Shown piece after piece: positions 9,462 through 18,432 of a stretch of DNA of 51,846 bases; the first letter of the stretch is position 1; the number at the start of each line of letters is the position of its first letter. A program made the position numbers and the translations under genes. A model generated the notes under the pieces. It worked only from the letters and a program-made list of their open reading frames with translations, did no database searches and was not told the origin of the DNA. The DNA is from an uncultured Pseudorhodobacter sp. (GTDB lineage Bacteria > Pseudomonadota > Alphaproteobacteria > Rhodobacterales > Rhodobacteraceae): the NCBI GenBank assembly GCA_913062925.1, contig CAJXWJ010000020.1, forward strand, positions 1-51,846, in the 5' to 3' direction.

Positions 9462-9486
9462 AATCTTAACCCCAAAAGGAGCCTCT

Positions 9487-9945
9487 ATGCCGGATCTTTT
9501 CGCCTATACCGACGGTGCCTGTTCGGGAAACCCCGGCCCCGGCGGCTGGGGCGTCCTGATGATCGCCCGCGAAGGCGCGACGGTGGTCAAAGAACGCACC
9601 CTGAACGGCGGCGAGCCTGACACCACCAACAACCGCATGGAATTGCTGGCGGCGATCTCGGCGCTCGAGGCCCTGACGCGCGACACCCAACTGACCATCA
9701 TCACCGACAGCGCCTATGTCAAAAACGGCGTTACCGAATGGATTCACGGCTGGAAGCGCAACGGCTGGAAAACCGCCGCCCGCGCCCCGGTGAAAAATGT
9801 TGATCTTTGGCAAAGGCTTGACGCTGCCCAAGCCCGTCACAGCGTGACATGGCGCTGGATCAAGGGCCATGCCGGCCACGCCGAAAACGAACGCGCCGAT
9901 GAATTGGCCCGTGCCGGCATGGCGCCGTTCAAAACTGCGAAATAG
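9487..9945 (+). CDS. rnhA: Ribonuclease HI
   Basis: RNase HI cuts the RNA strand of RNA-DNA hybrids. The start at 9487 is chosen over an upstream in-frame codon because it gives the family opening [20 protein letters not shown], has AAAGGAG about 6 bases upstream, and avoids overlap with the previous gene. The catalytic set is complete: D9, E52, D74 and D138, with H128 in IKGHAGH. The protein has 152 residues. It converges on the glycosyltransferase cluster with an 18-base gap and no evident terminator. Confidence 0.96.
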   Translation: MPDLFAYTDGACSGNPGPGGWGVLMIAREGATVVKERTLNGGEPDTTNNRMELLAAISALEALTRDTQLTIITDSAYVKNGVTEWIHGWKRNGWKTAARAPVKNVDLWQRLDAAQARHSVTWRWIKGHAGHAENERADELARAGMAPFKTAK

Positions 9946-9963
9946 CGCCGACTGGCCCTGCGT

Positions 9964-10974
9964 CTAAAGCTCGGTCTCATCTTTCGCATGGGCGGCACCG
10001 CTTCTGTCGGCGGCAAGCTCTGCGGTGATCTCGGTCAGATCGGCCAGCATCTCTGCAAAACGCCGCTGACAAGACTGATAGGCCTGCGCTACGGCGCGAT
10101 CTTTCAAAGCCTCGGCGATAGTCCCGCGCAAGGCCGGCAGATGCCGCTGAATTCCCAAATCGGCCTCGTCATTGTGATTAAACCGGCGCAGATAGCCAAA
10201 GCCAAACCGCCCCGAGCGCCCTCCGGCCATCAGCCCATTGCCGCGCAGCTTTTGCTTGAAGGCCACCCGCTCTAGCGCCTTGATCACATAGTGATTGATC
10301 TGGCCCAAAGCATAGGATTGATCGCCGCGCTCGAGCATTTCGGCCGGACGCGCATTTTTCTTCTGACCGAAAACAAATTGTGGATCAAGCACTTGGCCCG
10401 AGCCAGCCAAAAGCCTGACCGCCGCACCTTGCCGCCAGATTGGGCGATGAATGAACAGACTTTGCACGCGGTCATCCATCCGGTGCAGCGTCTTCACCGT
10501 CCGCGATTGGCGGTGCTGCATGGGGGCGGCTTGGGTAAAAGCGGCCAAAACCAGATCATCTGGCGCGGTATCATGGCCGCCGTCGCCAAAGTTACGCCAG
10601 TTCAACGCAACGCCATCCGCCGCCCCAATTGCCGCAATCAGCCCCGACAGATGCCCCGCAACGGGGTTTAAAAACTCATCCGCATCGATCCACAGCAACC
10701 ACTCTGCACCGCGGACAGTCGGGTTTTCCAGCGCCAAAGCAGCAACCGCATCCTGAGGCGCCAGCGTCGCGGGCGGCTGATGCCGGTGATGTTCGACCCA
10801 GCCCAAAGCCGCGAGCGCATCGAAAAGATCATCCGACCCGTCGCTGCACGCATTTGTGTAAACCACAATTTTGCCAAAGCCGATCAAACGGTGAAAGGCC
10901 ACCCATTCCAACACATCCGGCCCTTCGTTCCGCATCGCGGAAAGCAGAACTGCCCCCGAGACGGCTTCGGTCAT
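9964..10974 (-). CDS. Glycosyltransferase family 2-like protein
   Basis: The 336-residue protein has a GT-A-like fold of the Glyco_tranf_2_4/GT92 type. It opens with SAMRNEGPDVLEWVAFHRLI and VVYTNACSDGSDDL, followed by the metal-binding DxD motif WIDADEF near residue 100. The region YALGQINHYVIKALERV resembles the HYxxKS-like motif seen in its larger paralogue at 11862-13736. No membrane segment or signal peptide is apparent, so it probably acts in the cytoplasm on a nucleotide-sugar donor. Acceptor and product are unknown. Its ATG overlaps the stop of the preceding gene (ATGA), so the two are coupled. Confidence 0.8.
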   Translation of the reverse strand: MTEAVSGAVLLSAMRNEGPDVLEWVAFHRLIGFGKIVVYTNACSDGSDDLFDALAALGWVEHHRHQPPATLAPQDAVAALALENPTVRGAEWLLWIDADEFLNPVAGHLSGLIAAIGAADGVALNWRNFGDGGHDTAPDDLVLAAFTQAAPMQHRQSRTVKTLHRMDDRVQSLFIHRPIWRQGAAVRLLAGSGQVLDPQFVFGQKKNARPAEMLERGDQSYALGQINHYVIKALERVAFKQKLRGNGLMAGGRSGRFGFGYLRRFNHNDEADLGIQRHLPALRGTIAEALKDRAVAQAYQSCQRRFAEMLADLTEITAELAADRSGAAHAKDETEL

Positions 10975-11786
10975 TCTTCCAAAGCATCCGCAGGATTAAC
11001 GCCTATTTGTTCACACATCCGCGCGGCATAGGAGTTTGCCAATGGCACATTGCGCCGCCACCAGGGCTTGGTGCCATTGGTGTATAGATGCACCGAAAGG
11101 GTGTTTTCAGTAAAATGCCCCTCAACCCGACCGTGGGGGTCATAGAACACATCATTCAACTGAAACGGCACCGGATACAGGTAATCCGAGGTCAGCGCCT
11201 TGTCGAAATCGCCGGTCTGCTGCGCGAAATAGGTAAAGGCCTGCGGGCCAAAGGCGGTACGTTCGGCATTATAAATCCGCACCGCTTGCGGCAAGGAACT
11301 GTCCTGTTTTTCCAGTTTTTTGCGCTGCTGTTTGTTAAACCAAGCCGGCGCATCTGGAAGATTTGTATAGTAATCAATAAGTTGATGGATCAATTCCCCC
11401 TGCTGCGGAATATAGACCACACCGCAATTCAGCGCGCCACGAAAGCCGTGGCCTGCGTAGATATTCTCCATCTCGTCGGGAAAGGGGCGGTGGCAAAACG
11501 CATCGCAATCAATCCAGATCGCGTTGGTTTGCTGAATCATGTGATAGCGGAACACGTTTGACAGAAAGCTCTCCGAGGTTTGCCGCACGATATTCATATC
11601 AATCGGCATGATATCGGTCGCAGGCCGCACGATCACACCTTCGGGCACATTGGTGACAGTATCGGTGCAATAAAGCGTTGTCGGATGGCCTTGATGCACA
11701 TGGCTAAGCAGGCAAAGCTGGTTCAAATACTGAAGTTTCTCACCAATCCAAAGCGATGCGACGGGTCTGCGAAGGGGAGTGGACAT
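10971..11786 (-). CDS. Putative glycosyltransferase with DxD-like motif
   Basis: I do not assign this 271-residue protein to a named family with confidence. It resembles small sugar transferases with a DxD motif: the opening PVASLWIGEKLQYLNQLCLL and the acidic motif IWIDCDAFCHRPF after about 90 residues are typical of GT32-like or capsule-type enzymes. A glycine- and proline-rich C-terminal half ends in VHLYTNGTKPWW, similar to acceptor-binding tails in such proteins. There is no signal peptide. It lies between two GT2-like genes and overlaps the downstream one by ATGA, which supports a role in the same glycan or surface-polymer pathway. Confidence 0.6.
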   Translation of the reverse strand: MSTPLRRPVASLWIGEKLQYLNQLCLLSHVHQGHPTTLYCTDTVTNVPEGVIVRPATDIMPIDMNIVRQTSESFLSNVFRYHMIQQTNAIWIDCDAFCHRPFPDEMENIYAGHGFRGALNCGVVYIPQQGELIHQLIDYYTNLPDAPAWFNKQQRKKLEKQDSSLPQAVRIYNAERTAFGPQAFTYFAQQTGDFDKALTSDYLYPVPFQLNDVFYDPHGRVEGHFTENTLSVHLYTNGTKPWWRRNVPLANSYAARMCEQIGVNPADALEE

Positions 11787-11861
11787 CGGCTGCCTCTGAT
11801 TTGTTTCTATTTTCGCGACAATTTCGCGACTGTTCTCGCAGGCTAGCCACCAATTACGGCA

Positions 11862-13736
11862 TCATTCAGGCGAAATTGCCGCATGCCGGCGATATCCGCG
11901 CAGGATATTCGTGTCAAAGCCCTCCAGCGCGGTAAATGCCGGTGGCGTGTGGGCTGCCGCGTGATGGCTTTCCAGCCAGCGGCCATACATAAACAGCTGG
12001 TCTATGCCGGCAGTCGGCAGGTGATCTAGCACCTCTGGCGTGATCCGAGCATCGCCGACCAACAGCACTTGCGGCCGATGCAGGGCGATCAAGGCCTGCG
12101 CAACGGTCAGGGCATTATCGCCAAGGCGCTGATCTGAAAAAACAAACCGCTCTGAAAACGCAAGATTGTTAAGGGCGCAAACCCGCAGCATCATCGCGCA
12201 TAAACCCGCATTATCTTCTTGCAACACCCAGGTCAGATCGGCTCGCATGTTCACGCAATGCCCTGCCAAAAAGCCAACTGCGGCACCCAATTCCAGCACG
12301 CGCGCGTTTGGCTGCAAGGCCACCGGCAGCCTGCGCGCAAGCCCGCGCTCGAACTTTCCCGCCTGAATCAGCGGCAAAACATGCGCCGCAAAAATCTGCG
12401 GATCATCGGGCAACTTCATACTATGATTCTGAAAAACCTCGCCAATCGCCGGCATTGGCACCAGATCGCCGTGGTTATACGACCCCATCGGCACCATCTC
12501 GACCGGATCTTTCGGCTGCGCCGCACGTTCGGTTTTTGCCTTGGCACCCCGGCGCTTTTCCACATCAGACATCAGAGCCGCGATCTTTTCCTTGTCGCGC
12601 GCCTGCGGTGGCTTTGCAACAATCTGCGTAATCGGCACATTCGAAGCCTGGGCCAGATCGGCAACCAGCGCGTGATAGGCTTCGGTCTGGCGCAGCTCGG
12701 CCAAGCGACTTTCGGCACGCTCCAAAGCGGCAAAGTGCAGTCGTTTCAACTCGGGGTCTTGCAGCAGCTGTGCGATGATCTGATTGCGCCGCTCGGTATA
12801 GCGCAGCATGGTGTCATCGCGCACTTCGTTGCGATCCTGCAATGACCAATAGTCAGAATTATACTTATCCTTCTTATTGTTCACATTGCCGCGCATCTTG
12901 CGAATGGCATAGCTGTCGACCGATTTCACCGCATAGTGATTCAGCTGCACCCAATCATATCCAACCGTGCGGGTGATCGAACGCCAGCCGCGGAATTTAA
13001 AATAATCCTCCATCTCGCGGCCCGAGCCATTCAGCCATTTGATCTGATCTGGAAATTCGGTTTCAACCCATTTCGCCTTAATCTTTGGCCGGTGGATGCC
13101 CAATTTCCACTTTGCCGCGTCAAAGGCAAAAAGCGTCTTTACCCCCCACCCCTTGTTCCAAGTGGTCGGCGCGGCCCATAGATATTGTTCCGTGACCGGT
13201 GCGCGGCTCCAGTCTACCACCCCGCCAGACCCAAAGATCCGCCATGTAATCACAACGCCATTCGCGCCCTGCGCCTTGGTCGCAGTCAGCATATCGTCCA
13301 GCGTACCGTCGCCATAGCGGATCGAGACAAACTCATCCGCGTCAAACACCATCACCCAGTCAGACTGCTGCACAACAGGCTCGGCCTGGGCATAATTCAG
13401 GGCCGAAGGCTGCGGCCGAATACCCTCGGGAATATCGTTGCGGCGGTGGTGGCACAGGCCCAATTCCTCAAGCCGGATCAGCATGCTGTCAGTCCCATCC
13501 GAACAATCGTTCGTATAGACCACCAGATCGGTAAAACCGATCGCAAGATGATGCGCGATCCATTCGATCACATAGGGGCCTTCGTCTTTCATCATAGAAA
13601 CGGCCGTCACCTGACCATGCGGGCTGCGATGTCGCTTCAGCGGAAAGCCAATGCTCCCCCAAAGCGCCGAGGCACCCTTTGGCCGCTCGTCTGAGGCCAC
13701 GGAACTGTCCCTGTTTTGTGGTTTTTCCGCCTGCAC
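11862..13736 (-). CDS. Glycosyltransferase 2-like / methyltransferase-like fusion protein
   Basis: This 624-residue protein joins two domains. Residues about 40-330 form a GT-A glycosyltransferase of the Glyco_tranf_2_4 type, with SMMKDEGPYVIEWIAHHL, VYTNDCSDGTDSM, the metal motif VFDADEFV and LNHYAVKSVDSYAIRK. A charged linker follows at about 370-430. Residues about 470-600 contain a Rossmann-like segment RVLELGAAVGFLAGHCVN, then VLQEDN and QVLLVGDARI, reminiscent of FkbM-type SAM-dependent methyltransferases; this second assignment is tentative. The first domain is a paralogue of the 336-residue protein two genes downstream. The start is a GTG at 13736; the first 40 residues are not conserved, so the true start could lie further in. 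Confidence 0.7.
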   Translation of the reverse strand: MQAEKPQNRDSSVASDERPKGASALWGSIGFPLKRHRSPHGQVTAVSMMKDEGPYVIEWIAHHLAIGFTDLVVYTNDCSDGTDSMLIRLEELGLCHHRRNDIPEGIRPQPSALNYAQAEPVVQQSDWVMVFDADEFVSIRYGDGTLDDMLTATKAQGANGVVITWRIFGSGGVVDWSRAPVTEQYLWAAPTTWNKGWGVKTLFAFDAAKWKLGIHRPKIKAKWVETEFPDQIKWLNGSGREMEDYFKFRGWRSITRTVGYDWVQLNHYAVKSVDSYAIRKMRGNVNNKKDKYNSDYWSLQDRNEVRDDTMLRYTERRNQIIAQLLQDPELKRLHFAALERAESRLAELRQTEAYHALVADLAQASNVPITQIVAKPPQARDKEKIAALMSDVEKRRGAKAKTERAAQPKDPVEMVPMGSYNHGDLVPMPAIGEVFQNHSMKLPDDPQIFAAHVLPLIQAGKFERGLARRLPVALQPNARVLELGAAVGFLAGHCVNMRADLTWVLQEDNAGLCAMMLRVCALNNLAFSERFVFSDQRLGDNALTVAQALIALHRPQVLLVGDARITPEVLDHLPTAGIDQLFMYGRWLESHHAAAHTPPAFTALEGFDTNILRGYRRHAAISPE

Positions 13737-13903
13737 CTTGGACCCTACCCCTGGTTTTCGCCCTTTCCCCTATCCTATCGTGTAGTCATTTTCATCGGCA
13801 AGGGGGCCGTCGAAAACTGTTGCGGCTTGTTGCGCGCAGATCATTCATGACCGGCTATGCAAAAATACTTTCTTTTTTGTGACTCTTCATTCAGACTTGG
13901 GGC

Positions 13904-14416
13904 ATGGCACGCACGAAATTGATCCCCGATTCCGAAGTTCTGGCGATTGCGCTCAAACTCTTGCTGATCCAAGGCGAGAAATCTGTCACATTTTCTGCCG
14001 TGGCTCAGAAAACTCGGCTCGCACCGCCAACTTTGGTGCAGCGCTTTGGCAGCTGCGCCGCCATGATTGACGCGGCCCTCTCTTTGGCATGGGACCAGCT
14101 GGAAGCGCAGACCACAACAGCTTTTGCCGACACCACCGCAAAGGGGCGCGGCGTCCAAGCGATGCTAAAAGCCCTGTCGGCGCCGATTGACTCGCCTGCT
14201 TTGGTCGCAGCAAGCCTGCGATATCCCGCACTTGCCACACGCGCCAAAGCTTGGCGCAATCAGGTCGAGGCAGGGCTAACCCTGAAGCTGGGATCAGGCG
14301 CAAAGGCCAAGGAAGCAGCCTCTGTCACCTTTGCAGCCTGGCAGGGACGTTTGCTTTGGGATGGGGCGGGCGGTAAAGGCTTCCGGCTGGGCGAGGCTGT
14401 GAAGAAGCTAACCTAA
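13904..14416 (+). CDS. TetR/AcrR family transcriptional regulator
   Basis: The first about 60 residues form a TetR-type helix-turn-helix: SEVLAIALKLLLIQGEKSVT, then FSAVAQKTRLAPPTLVQRFG as the recognition region. The remaining about 110 residues are helical and variable, as expected for a ligand-binding domain. At 170 residues it is slightly short for TetR proteins (usually about 190-210). It starts opposite the glycosyltransferase cluster across a 167-base gap, so control of that cluster or of its own gene is plausible but unproven. Confidence 0.75.
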   Translation: MARTKLIPDSEVLAIALKLLLIQGEKSVTFSAVAQKTRLAPPTLVQRFGSCAAMIDAALSLAWDQLEAQTTTAFADTTAKGRGVQAMLKALSAPIDSPALVAASLRYPALATRAKAWRNQVEAGLTLKLGSGAKAKEAASVTFAAWQGRLLWDGAGGKGFRLGEAVKKLT

Positions 14417-14647
14417 CTAACGTTCAATATATTTCTGATAAAGCCAAATCAAAGCAACCGCCCCCAAAACTGCGCCAATAAACCCCGCGGCAAAAGTGGT
14501 CATAGCCAAAAGCAGTCGCAGCAAAAACCCGCCCGCAAGCGCGCCACCGATGCCAATAACAATGGTGGTTGGCAGGTCAGCCTGAACCTTCATCACCCGC
14601 GTAGCCAAAAATCCAGCTGCAATTCCAATAATAATCAGCATAATCAT
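14417..14647 (-). CDS. GlsB/YeaQ/YmgE-like small membrane protein
   Basis: This 76-residue, very hydrophobic protein has three likely membrane segments at about 2-18, 28-46 and 50-70. The glycine-rich stretch TIVIGIGGALAGGFLL matches the GlsB/YeaQ/YmgE family (also called transglycosylase-associated), which is linked to stress responses in other bacteria. AGGAG lies 7 bases before the ATG. Its stop abuts that of the TetR gene, so the two genes converge without a gap. Confidence 0.75.
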   Translation of the reverse strand: MIMLIIIGIAAGFLATRVMKVQADLPTTIVIGIGGALAGGFLLRLLLAMTTFAAGFIGAVLGAVALIWLYQKYIER

Positions 14648-14702
14648 GGGAAATCTCCTGAAGATTGCCCTTAATATGGGGTGCGAAACCGCGAATGTAA
14701 GG

Positions 14703-15596
14703 TCAGATCAGCCGCGGCGGCAGACGCAGGCCCTTTAACACCTCGGCAGCAGCCATCGGCCGCTTGCCTTCGCGCTGCGCCAAGGTGATCTGAACCGCAC
14801 CTTCACCACAAGCAATTGTAAAGCCAGACAAAACCTGCCCCGCCTCGGCTTGCCCATCGCTTAGGACAGAGCGCAGCAGTTTCACCCGCTCGCCCGCCAC
14901 CTCGCACCAGGCCCCCGGAAAGGGCGACAGGCCGCGAATTTGACGATCAACCTCGATGGCAGGGCGCGACCAATCAATCCGCGCTTCGGATTTATCAATC
15001 TTGGCGGCATATGTGACGCCCTGTTCACTTTGCGCGACAGCCGGCAGCGGCAAAGCCGCCAGCGCCGTGCAAATCAGCGCGGCCCCCAGTGCAGACAGCC
15101 GATCATGCAGCTCTGCCGTGGTCTCGGCCTGTGCAATCGGCGTGCTTTGGCGCAGTAAAACCGGCCCCGTGTCCAGCCCCGCCTCCATCTGCATGATGCA
15201 AATGCCGGTCTCGGCATCCCCGGCCATAATCGCGCGATGGATCGGCGCAGCCCCACGCCAGCGCGGCAAAAGCGAGGCGTGGATGTTCAAACAGCCCAAG
15301 CGCGGCGCGTCCAAAACCGCTTGCGGCAGGATCAAACCATAGGCGACAACCACGGCAATATCGGCGCCAAAGCCGGCAAATTCGGCCTGCGCCGCCGGAT
15401 CGCGCAGCGAAATCGGGTGGCGCACAGGCAGGCCCAAAGCCTCGGCCCGTGCTTGCACCGGGCTTGCGCGATCGGCCTTGCCACGCCCGGCTGGGCGCGG
15501 CGGCTGGCAATAGACCGCGACGATTTCATGCTGTTTCGCCAAGGCCTCCAGCACCGGAACCGAAAAATCGGGCGTGCCCATAAATATGATTTTCAT
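14703..15596 (-). CDS. fmt: Methionyl-tRNA formyltransferase
   Basis: Fmt formylates Met-tRNA(fMet) with 10-formyl-tetrahydrofolate for translation initiation. The opening [19 protein letters not shown] is typical. The catalytic residues are in place: N104 and H106 in [18 protein letters not shown], and D142 in [11 protein letters not shown]-terminal OB-like domain follows at about 205-297. The length of 297 residues is slightly below the usual about 310. The ATG overlaps the stop of the upstream deformylase-like gene (ATGA), so formylation and deformylation genes are coupled. Confidence 0.96.
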   Translation of the reverse strand: MKIIFMGTPDFSVPVLEALAKQHEIVAVYCQPPRPAGRGKADRASPVQARAEALGLPVRHPISLRDPAAQAEFAGFGADIAVVVAYGLILPQAVLDAPRLGCLNIHASLLPRWRGAAPIHRAIMAGDAETGICIMQMEAGLDTGPVLLRQSTPIAQAETTAELHDRLSALGAALICTALAALPLPAVAQSEQGVTYAAKIDKSEARIDWSRPAIEVDRQIRGLSPFPGAWCEVAGERVKLLRSVLSDGQAEAGQVLSGFTIACGEGAVQITLAQREGKRPMAAAEVLKGLRLPPRLI

Positions 15597-16096
15597 CGCT
15601 TTTTCCGTAGCTTATCCGCACGGGCCAGCAACATCTTACGCTTAAGCGGCGAGAGGTGATCAAAATACATCTTGCCCGCCAAATGGTCGATCTGATGCTG
15701 AACCGAGGTCGCCCAAAGGTTGACGAAATCCCGCTCCTCGATCTGACCCTCGGCATTCATAAACCGCACCGTCACCGCGCGCGGCCGCCGGATCACCGCC
15801 GAGACGCCAACCAAATTGGGCGAGGCCTCTTCGTGTTCGCGAAACTGCCCCGAGGCATGCAGCACTTCGGGGTTGGCCATCAAAACCGCCTGCCCGCGTT
15901 CGTCAGAGCAATCGACAACCGCAAGCCGCAGCGGCACGCCGATTTGCACCGCCGCCAGTCCATAGCCGGGCATCGCGTCCATGGTATCGACCATATCGGC
16001 CCAGATCGCGCGATGCGCATCACTGATCGCCTCGACCGTCGCGGCAGGGGTTTTCAAACAAACGTTCGGATAGGGCAGGCAAAGCCGCGCGGCCAT
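15593..16096 (-). CDS. Peptide deformylase-like protein with altered active site
   Basis: The 167-residue protein aligns over its whole length with the neighbouring peptide deformylase. Motif I is kept (GYGLAAVQ, 44-51). Motif II, EGCLS in active enzymes, reads EASPN at 90-94, so the metal-binding cysteine is S92. Motif III reads HQIDH at 134-138 instead of HEIDH, so the catalytic glutamate is Q135 while both metal-ligand histidines remain. Formyl-methionine hydrolysis is therefore doubtful; a binding or regulatory role is possible. It lies between def and fmt, with overlaps TGATG and ATGA, so it is certainly part of that operon. The smooth intact frame argues against simple decay. Confidence 0.88.
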   Translation of the reverse strand: MAARLCLPYPNVCLKTPAATVEAISDAHRAIWADMVDTMDAMPGYGLAAVQIGVPLRLAVVDCSDERGQAVLMANPEVLHASGQFREHEEASPNLVGVSAVIRRPRAVTVRFMNAEGQIEERDFVNLWATSVQHQIDHLAGKMYFDHLSPLKRKMLLARADKLRKKR

Positions 16097-16608
16097 CAGC
16101 CCCGCGCCTTTTCACGCTTTAGCTTTTCCATCTTGCGCGTGATCATCTGCCGCTTCAGCGGGCCCAGATAATCAATGAACAGCTTGCCGTTCAGATGGTC
16201 AATCTCGTGCTGCACGCAGGTCGCCCAAAGCCCGTCGAACTGCCGCTCTTGGATTTCGCCGCTCAGATCCATCCAGCGCACCTTGACCGAGGCCGGACGT
16301 TTGACATCGGCGTATTGATCGGGGATCGACAGGCAGCCTTCTTCATAGGTCGACAGGTCTTCGCACGACCAAATCACCTCGGGGTTCAGCAAAACCATCG
16401 GCTCGGGCGGCGCATCTTTCATGCAATCCATCACGATCATCCGCCGCATCACACCAATCTGAGGCGCCGCAAGACCAATGCCCGGCGCGTCATACATGGT
16501 TTCCAGCATATCGGCTGCCAGTTGGGTAAGCTCTGCCGAAACCTCTGCGATGGGCTCGCAAGGCTTTTTCAGGCGCGGATCGGGGTGGATCAGAATATCG
16601 CGGATCAT
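16096..16608 (-). CDS. def: Peptide deformylase
   Basis: This metalloenzyme removes the formyl group from the N-terminal methionine of new proteins. All three motifs are intact in 170 residues: GIGLAAPQ (43-50), EGCLS (90-94) with C92 as metal ligand, and HEIDH (134-138) with catalytic E135. It opens MIRDILIHPDPRLKKPCEPI, the usual start. It is first in the def - deformylase-like - fmt operon and faces patB across an 84-base gap. Confidence 0.96.
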   Translation of the reverse strand: MIRDILIHPDPRLKKPCEPIAEVSAELTQLAADMLETMYDAPGIGLAAPQIGVMRRMIVMDCMKDAPPEPMVLLNPEVIWSCEDLSTYEEGCLSIPDQYADVKRPASVKVRWMDLSGEIQERQFDGLWATCVQHEIDHLNGKLFIDYLGPLKRQMITRKMEKLKREKARG

Positions 16609-16692
16609 CTGATCGATTTACGTCTTGGGGCTTCAACGTGCAAGAGTTTGCTGCAATGATACCGCCAAACCCTTAGCACAGGCAGCACCCCG

Positions 16693-17862
16693 ATGGATTT
16701 TGACACCCGCATCAATCGTCTTGGCACTCATTCGGTGAAATGGGACGCGATGGAGCCGATGTTCGGCGTGCCCGCGGCAGAAGGCATTTCGATGTGGGTG
16801 GCCGATATGGATTTTCGCCCGCCAGCCTGTGTGCAGCGCGCGCTAGAGGGCATGCTTGCGCATGGCATCTACGGCTATTACGGCGATGACGCGAGCTATC
16901 TGGACGCCATCCGCTGGTGGATGCAGACCCGCCACAACTGGACGGTCGAGCGCGATCAGATTTTCACCACCCATGGTTTGGTGCATGGCACCGCGATGTG
17001 TGTCGATGCCTTTACCGCTGTTGGCGACGGCGTTGTGCTGATGACGCCGGTCTATCACGCCTTCGCCCGCGTGATTAAGGCCGCTGGCCGCGAGGTGGTG
17101 GAATGCAAGCTGCGCGACAACGCCGGCCGCTACGAGATGGACTTTGACGCTTGGGACGCGCAGATGACCGGGGCGGAAAAGCTGCTGATCCTGTGCTCGC
17201 CGCACAATCCCGGTGGCCGCGTCTGGACCCGTGCAGAATTGCAAGGCGTCGCCGATTTCGCCAAGCGCCACGATCTGGTGCTGGTCTCGGATGAAATTCA
17301 CCACGATCTGGTTTTGGGCGAGGTCAAGCACACCGCTATGGCGCTGATCGAGGGCATTGCCGATCGTCTGGTGATGATGACGGCGACGACCAAGACCTTT
17401 AACATTGCAGGCGCGCATTCGGGCAATGTCATCATCGCAGACCCCGCCTTGCGCGCCAAATTTGCGGCGCGGATGAATGCGATGGGGATCTCGCCGAATT
17501 CCTTTGGCCTGTTTATGGCCACCGCCGCCTATTCCGCCGAAGGCGCGGCTTGGGTCGATGCGCTGACCGGCTATCTGTCTGAAAACGCACGGATTTTTGA
17601 TGAGGGCATCGCCCGCATTCCCGGCATCCGCTCGATGCCGCTGGAAGCGACCTATCTGGCTTGGGTCGATTTTTCGGGCACAGGCATGACGCAGGCCGAA
17701 TTTATTGACCGGGTGCAAAAGGTGGCCAAGATTGCCGCCAACCACGGCGTGTCTTTCGGCGCGGGGGGCGAAAGTTTCCTGCGCTTTAACTTGGCAACGC
17801 CGCGGTCTTTGGTGATCGAGGCGGTTGCACGCTTGCAGGCGGCTTTCGCCGACCTGCAATAG
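16693..17862 (+). CDS. patB: MalY/PatB-type PLP-dependent C-S lyase or aminotransferase
   Basis: This 389-residue fold-type I PLP enzyme belongs to the MalY/PatB branch, whose members cleave cystathionine or cysteine conjugates, some with aminotransferase activity. The N terminus WVADMDFRPP is diagnostic of the branch. PLP-site residues are N172 (SPHNPGGRVW), D200 (SDEIHHDL) and the Schiff-base lysine K234 (TATTKTFNIAG). The HGLVHG region near 94-99 and the C-terminal arginine in FLRFNLATP bind cofactor and substrate carboxylate. It is transcribed alone, divergent from def. The exact substrate cannot be told from sequence. Confidence 0.88.
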   Translation: MDFDTRINRLGTHSVKWDAMEPMFGVPAAEGISMWVADMDFRPPACVQRALEGMLAHGIYGYYGDDASYLDAIRWWMQTRHNWTVERDQIFTTHGLVHGTAMCVDAFTAVGDGVVLMTPVYHAFARVIKAAGREVVECKLRDNAGRYEMDFDAWDAQMTGAEKLLILCSPHNPGGRVWTRAELQGVADFAKRHDLVLVSDEIHHDLVLGEVKHTAMALIEGIADRLVMMTATTKTFNIAGAHSGNVIIADPALRAKFAARMNAMGISPNSFGLFMATAAYSAEGAAWVDALTGYLSENARIFDEGIARIPGIRSMPLEATYLAWVDFSGTGMTQAEFIDRVQKVAKIAANHGVSFGAGGESFLRFNLATPRSLVIEAVARLQAAFADLQ

Positions 17863-17864
17863 GC

Positions 17865-18215
17865 TTAGGCCTTGGGCAGATAGGCCACAGGCGTGTTTTC
17901 TTCGCGGTAGTAATCCAGCGCAGGGCTGGATTGCACCGCCGTCGAGCGTTTGAATTCGCAAATCAGATCGCCATTTTCGGCCTTGGAGGCCACGATCAGG
18001 CATTGGAAAATATGCCGCGCGCCGTCGTAGATATCGACCAAGCCGCGCAGATTGGGCGTCAGGCTGGCATCCAGCGAAAAGCCGTCATGCCACATGCCTG
18101 TGATCGGAAAGACAGCCTCGCCCAGCTGCACCCGCAGCCGCGATTTGCGGGCGAAATTCTTCTTGCGCGCGGCGTCCAAACCCTCGCGCACCTCTTTTGG
18201 CAGAAACTCCAACAT
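17865..18215 (-). CDS. Conserved hypothetical protein (PilZ-like fold possible)
   Basis: I do not recognise this 116-residue protein with confidence. A basic N-terminal helix (about 1-27) is followed by a beta-rich region containing RVQLGEAVFPITGMWHDGFS, LRGLVDIYDGARHI and EFKRSTA. That pattern of strands with GFSL- and LRG-type turns recalls PilZ-like barrels, but the c-di-GMP motif RxxxR...DxSxxG is not clear. GGAGGGG lies 5 bases before the ATG, a very strong ribosome site. It converges on patB with a 2-base gap. Confidence 0.65.
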   Translation of the reverse strand: MLEFLPKEVREGLDAARKKNFARKSRLRVQLGEAVFPITGMWHDGFSLDASLTPNLRGLVDIYDGARHIFQCLIVASKAENGDLICEFKRSTAVQSSPALDYYREENTPVAYLPKA

Positions 18216-18432
18216 CTTAGCCCCTCCACTCCTGAGGGTTAGTCTGCATCCAGATTCGTTAATTTTCTGCTATACCGACTGTCGCGGCAAAAATGCCATT
18301 CATCTGTTGCCTATATATCGCGCATTCTTGTGATTTTCGCACCTTCTTGCGGCAAGATTGGCGATGACAACCCTATGCCGGGCCACAGTTTGCCCGCACA
18401 GTTGCAAGATGATTCGCAGCAGGAGGCAAGAT

